In this document: in pieces, positions 14,282 through 16,106 of the stretch
Layout of the letters: each line of letters opens with the position of its first letter
Numbering within the stretch: the stretch's first letter is position 1
Source: an uncultured Porphyromonadaceae bacterium
Lineage (GTDB): Bacteria; Bacteroidota; Bacteroidia; Bacteroidales; Muribaculaceae
DNA: 16,106 nt
Assembly: GCA_947176355.1 (NCBI GenBank)
Contig: CAMWQY010000019.1
Coordinates: 1-16,106, forward strand
Reading direction: 5' to 3'
Program-made: the position numbers and the translations under genes
Notes under the pieces: model-generated
Database searches by the model: none
Told to the model about the DNA's origin: nothing
What the model saw: the letters and a program-made list of their open reading frames with translations, nothing else

Positions 14282-15835
14282 ATGAAACTATTTGCATATT
14301 TTGCTGCCGGTGCGGCAATATCGATGTTGGCATTCCCGGCTATTGCTGATCAGAAAGCCACTGTTAAGCTAAATCTTGACCAGGTAAATCCTGAGCTGAC
14401 AATCCCTGCCGAGATCTACGGCCAGTTTGCCGAGCATCTGGGCACATGTATCTATGGCGGTCTGTGGGTAGGAGAGGACTCTCCAATCCCTAATACCAAT
14501 GGCTATCGCAACGATGTGCTTCAGGCACTCAAAGACCTCAAGGTCCCCGTAATGCGTTGGCCCGGAGGATGCTTCGCCGACGAATATCATTGGGTGGACG
14601 GTATCGGCCCCAAAGACCAGCGTCCTGTTATGATCAACAATAACTGGGGCGGAACCGTAGAGGATAATTCCTTTGGTACGCATGAATTTTTTAATCTTTG
14701 CGAACTCCTTGAGTGCGAACCATACCTGAGTGGGAATGTCGGTAGCGGAACAGTCGAAGAACTCGCCAAATGGGTTGAGTACATTACCGCTGAAAATGGT
14801 CCGATGGCTGAAAAACGCAAGGCGAACGGACGTGAAAAACCCTGGAAACTAAAGTATCTTGGTGTCGGCAACGAGAGCTGGGGTTGCGGTGGCAATTTCA
14901 CTCCCGAAGACTATGCTTCAGAATATCGTCGCTATCAGACATATTGCCGCGATATAAGCGGAAACAAACTATACAAGATCGCATCAGGAGCAAGCGATTA
15001 CGACTACAAGTGGACTGATGTGCTCATGAAGAAGGCAAAGAATCACATGAAAGGGCTGTCATTGCATTACTACACCGTCAAGGGCTGGAATGGCAGCAAA
15101 GGTTCTGCTACGCAATTTGATAACGATGACTATTATTGGACTCTTGGAAAGTGTCTTGAAATCGAACCTGTCATCATGAAGCACGACTCGATCATGAATG
15201 TTTACGACCCGAAGAAGAGAGTCGCTCTCCTCGTAGATGAATGGGGCACTTGGTGGGATGAGGAACCCGGTACAGTTCCCGGACATCTTTATCAGCAGAA
15301 TACTATGCGTGATGCTATGGTGGCTGCACTCAGCCTGAATGTATTCAATCGCCACACAGACCGCGTGAAAATGGCGAATATCGCTCAAATTGCCAACGTA
15401 CTTCAATCAATGGTGTTGACAAAAGGCGATAAGATGGTATTGACTCCTACATACTATGTCTTCAAGATGTATGCGCCTCATCAGAATGCCACATTCGTTC
15501 CCCTTGAAGTGGAAACTTCTGTGCGCGACGTGCGTGATGGTCGCAAGGTGCCTAACGTCAACGCTACTGCTTCTCAAAAAGATGGAAAATTGAATATTAC
15601 TTTGACCAATGTAGACCTCAAGGAGAAGGCTGAGGTGACTATTCCGCTTGAAAAACTTGGTAAGAATGCGGTTTCCGGCGAGATTCTGACATCTGCTGCT
15701 CCTAACGACTACAATGACTTTGATAATCCGGATAAGGTGAAGACGGCTCCTTTCAAAGGCTATAAGATCACTAAGGATGGTCTGACCGTGACTCTACCTC
15801 CTATGTCTATCGTGGCTCTTAGCGTGGCAATCTAA
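14282..15835 (+). CDS. Exported alpha-L-arabinofuranosidase, GH51
   Basis: This GH51 glycoside hydrolase should release arabinose from arabinan- or arabinoxylan-type glycans. I chose the start at 14282 (MKLFAYFAAGAAISMLAFPAIADQ), which gives a clean signal peptide and 517 residues; an in-frame ATG at 14255 would add nine residues. Family markers are IYGQFAEHLGTCIYGGLW near the N-terminus, VMRWPGGCFADEYHW, and LGVGNESWGCGG with the acid/base Glu198. LLVDEWGTWW carries the nucleophile Glu320 (both numbered from 14282). The TIM-barrel part is followed by a C-terminal beta domain ending MSIVALSVAI. Export fits periplasmic oligosaccharide processing. No SusC/D pair or other polysaccharide-utilisation gene accompanies it in the window. 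A terminator follows the stop. Confidence 0.95.
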   Translation: MKLFAYFAAGAAISMLAFPAIADQKATVKLNLDQVNPELTIPAEIYGQFAEHLGTCIYGGLWVGEDSPIPNTNGYRNDVLQALKDLKVPVMRWPGGCFADEYHWVDGIGPKDQRPVMINNNWGGTVEDNSFGTHEFFNLCELLECEPYLSGNVGSGTVEELAKWVEYITAENGPMAEKRKANGREKPWKLKYLGVGNESWGCGGNFTPEDYASEYRRYQTYCRDISGNKLYKIASGASDYDYKWTDVLMKKAKNHMKGLSLHYYTVKGWNGSKGSATQFDNDDYYWTLGKCLEIEPVIMKHDSIMNVYDPKKRVALLVDEWGTWWDEEPGTVPGHLYQQNTMRDAMVAALSLNVFNRHTDRVKMANIAQIANVLQSMVLTKGDKMVLTPTYYVFKMYAPHQNATFVPLEVETSVRDVRDGRKVPNVNATASQKDGKLNITLTNVDLKEKAEVTIPLEKLGKNAVSGEILTSAAPNDYNDFDNPDKVKTAPFKGYKITKDGLTVTLPPMSIVALSVAI

Positions 15836-15856
15836 GTTACTGCACCTCTATAGCTT

Positions 15857-15890
15857 AAGGTCTGAAACGTATTTTCGTCTCAGACCTTTT
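15857..15890 (+). terminator. Intrinsic terminator after the arabinofuranosidase gene
   Basis: AAGGTCTGA (15857-15865) pairs perfectly with TCAGACCTT (15880-15888). An inner ACG/CGT extension lies across one mismatch, with a short TATTTT loop. The T-run at the 3' side is short (four T, then CTTGCTT). It lies 21 bases after the stop codon. Confidence 0.8.
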
Positions 15891-15947
15891 CTTGCTTATT
15901 TGATTTAGGATGTTAGTTTTTATGTTCCTATTATAGACGAAGACTTG

Positions 15948-15996
15948 TCAGCTCGGAGAGCTGAAATTATGCCAAAACCCCGGACTTCAGTCCGGG
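15948..15996. repeat. Two adjacent compact hairpins in the gap before tRNA-Ser
   Basis: TCAGCTC-GGA-GAGCTGA (15948-15964) is a perfect 7-bp stem with a 3-base loop. After 14 bases, CCCGGACTTCAGTCCGGG (15979-15996) is a palindrome of 8 bp around TC. Neither has a T-run, and no gene lies between them. The paired arrangement resembles dispersed REP-type elements; that is inference, since only one copy is in view. Confidence 0.6.
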
Positions 15997-16013
15997 TATC
16001 TCAGATAAAAGCA

Positions 16014-16046
16014 AAAAGCCTGATAGTCAGCGACTATCAGGCTTTT
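16014..16046 (-). terminator. Intrinsic terminator of tRNA-Ser
   Basis: AAAAGCCTGATAGT (16014-16027) pairs perfectly with ACTATCAGGCTTTT (16033-16046), with only CAGCG between them. Read on the minus strand the stem starts right after the mature tRNA 3' end and closes with five T (16017-16013). This is the expected place and direction for termination of the tRNA transcript. Confidence 0.85.
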
Positions 16047-16047
16047 G

Positions 16048-16106
16048 CGGTGAGGACGAGATTCGAACTCGTGGTAGGATTGCTCCTACGTCAGTTTAGC
16101 AAACTG
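16048..16106 (-). tRNA. tRNA-Ser(GCU), 3' part (cut by window end)
   Basis: On the minus strand the window ends within the anticodon stem. The loop is TTGCTAA with anticodon GCT at 16100-16098. A long variable arm follows (stem TAGGA/TCCTA region at 16075-16089), as in class II serine tRNAs. The T arm ACGAG-TTCGAAT-CTCGT (16072-16056), the acceptor strand CCTCACC (16055-16049) and discriminator G (16048) complete the 3' half. CCA is not encoded (the next bases are CAA), so it would be added enzymatically. The acceptor 5' strand and D arm are outside the window. Confidence 0.92.

Overview
The window looks like a chromosomal segment of a Bacteroidales bacterium, possibly Muribaculaceae (family-level placement is inference). 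The evidence is a core type IX secretion (T9SS) gene cluster, near absence of Shine-Dalgarno sites, and several promoters matching the Bacteroidetes primary sigma pattern TTTG-N20-TAnnTTTG.

Layout. (1) 1-4222, plus strand: the 3' end of gldK/porK, then complete gldL, gldM and gldN, which encode the outer ring and inner-membrane motor of the T9SS. GldL has a large Gly-rich insertion with a 12-copy tetrapeptide repeat. GldN has an acid-free Lys/Ser tail. (2) 4351-9848, minus strand: a tightly overlapping five-gene glycan operon, read from 9848 downward. It encodes a GtrB/DPM1-like membrane glycosyltransferase, a GT-B glycosyltransferase, two GT-A glycosyltransferases and an O-antigen-type flippase. 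A consensus promoter abuts its first ATG. A further GT2 gene (9904-10869) is divergent from it. (3) 10870-10982: a convergent gap filled completely by two inverted arrays of a 7-bp repeat. (4) 10980-14167, minus strand: an exported PepC-type cysteine peptidase with its own promoter and two identical 22-bp palindromes upstream. Upstream of that lies a compact run of three genes: a 50-residue protein, a GNAT acetyltransferase and a BioF2/FemAB-like acyltransferase. The first two look like a toxin-antitoxin pair and are notably AT-rich. (5) 14282-15835, plus strand: a secreted GH51 alpha-L-arabinofuranosidase, whose promoter overlaps head-to-head with that of the small gene. (6) 15836-16106: a terminator, two compact hairpins, then a tRNA-Ser(GCU) on the minus strand, cut by the window end, with its terminator.

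How the parts may work together. T9SS exports and anchors surface proteins, and in Porphyromonas anchoring uses an A-type LPS. A flippase and glycosyltransferase operon directly beside gldKLMN could supply such a glycan, but this is inference from location. The peptidase and arabinofuranosidase are exported housekeeping or nutritional enzymes. The strongest candidates for something undescribed are the 50-residue/GNAT pair, the twin palindromes at the pepC promoter, and the 7-bp arrays that start at stop codons. No insertion sequence, CRISPR array or prophage was seen. The 128-bp convergent gap 4223-4350 shows nothing I can name.
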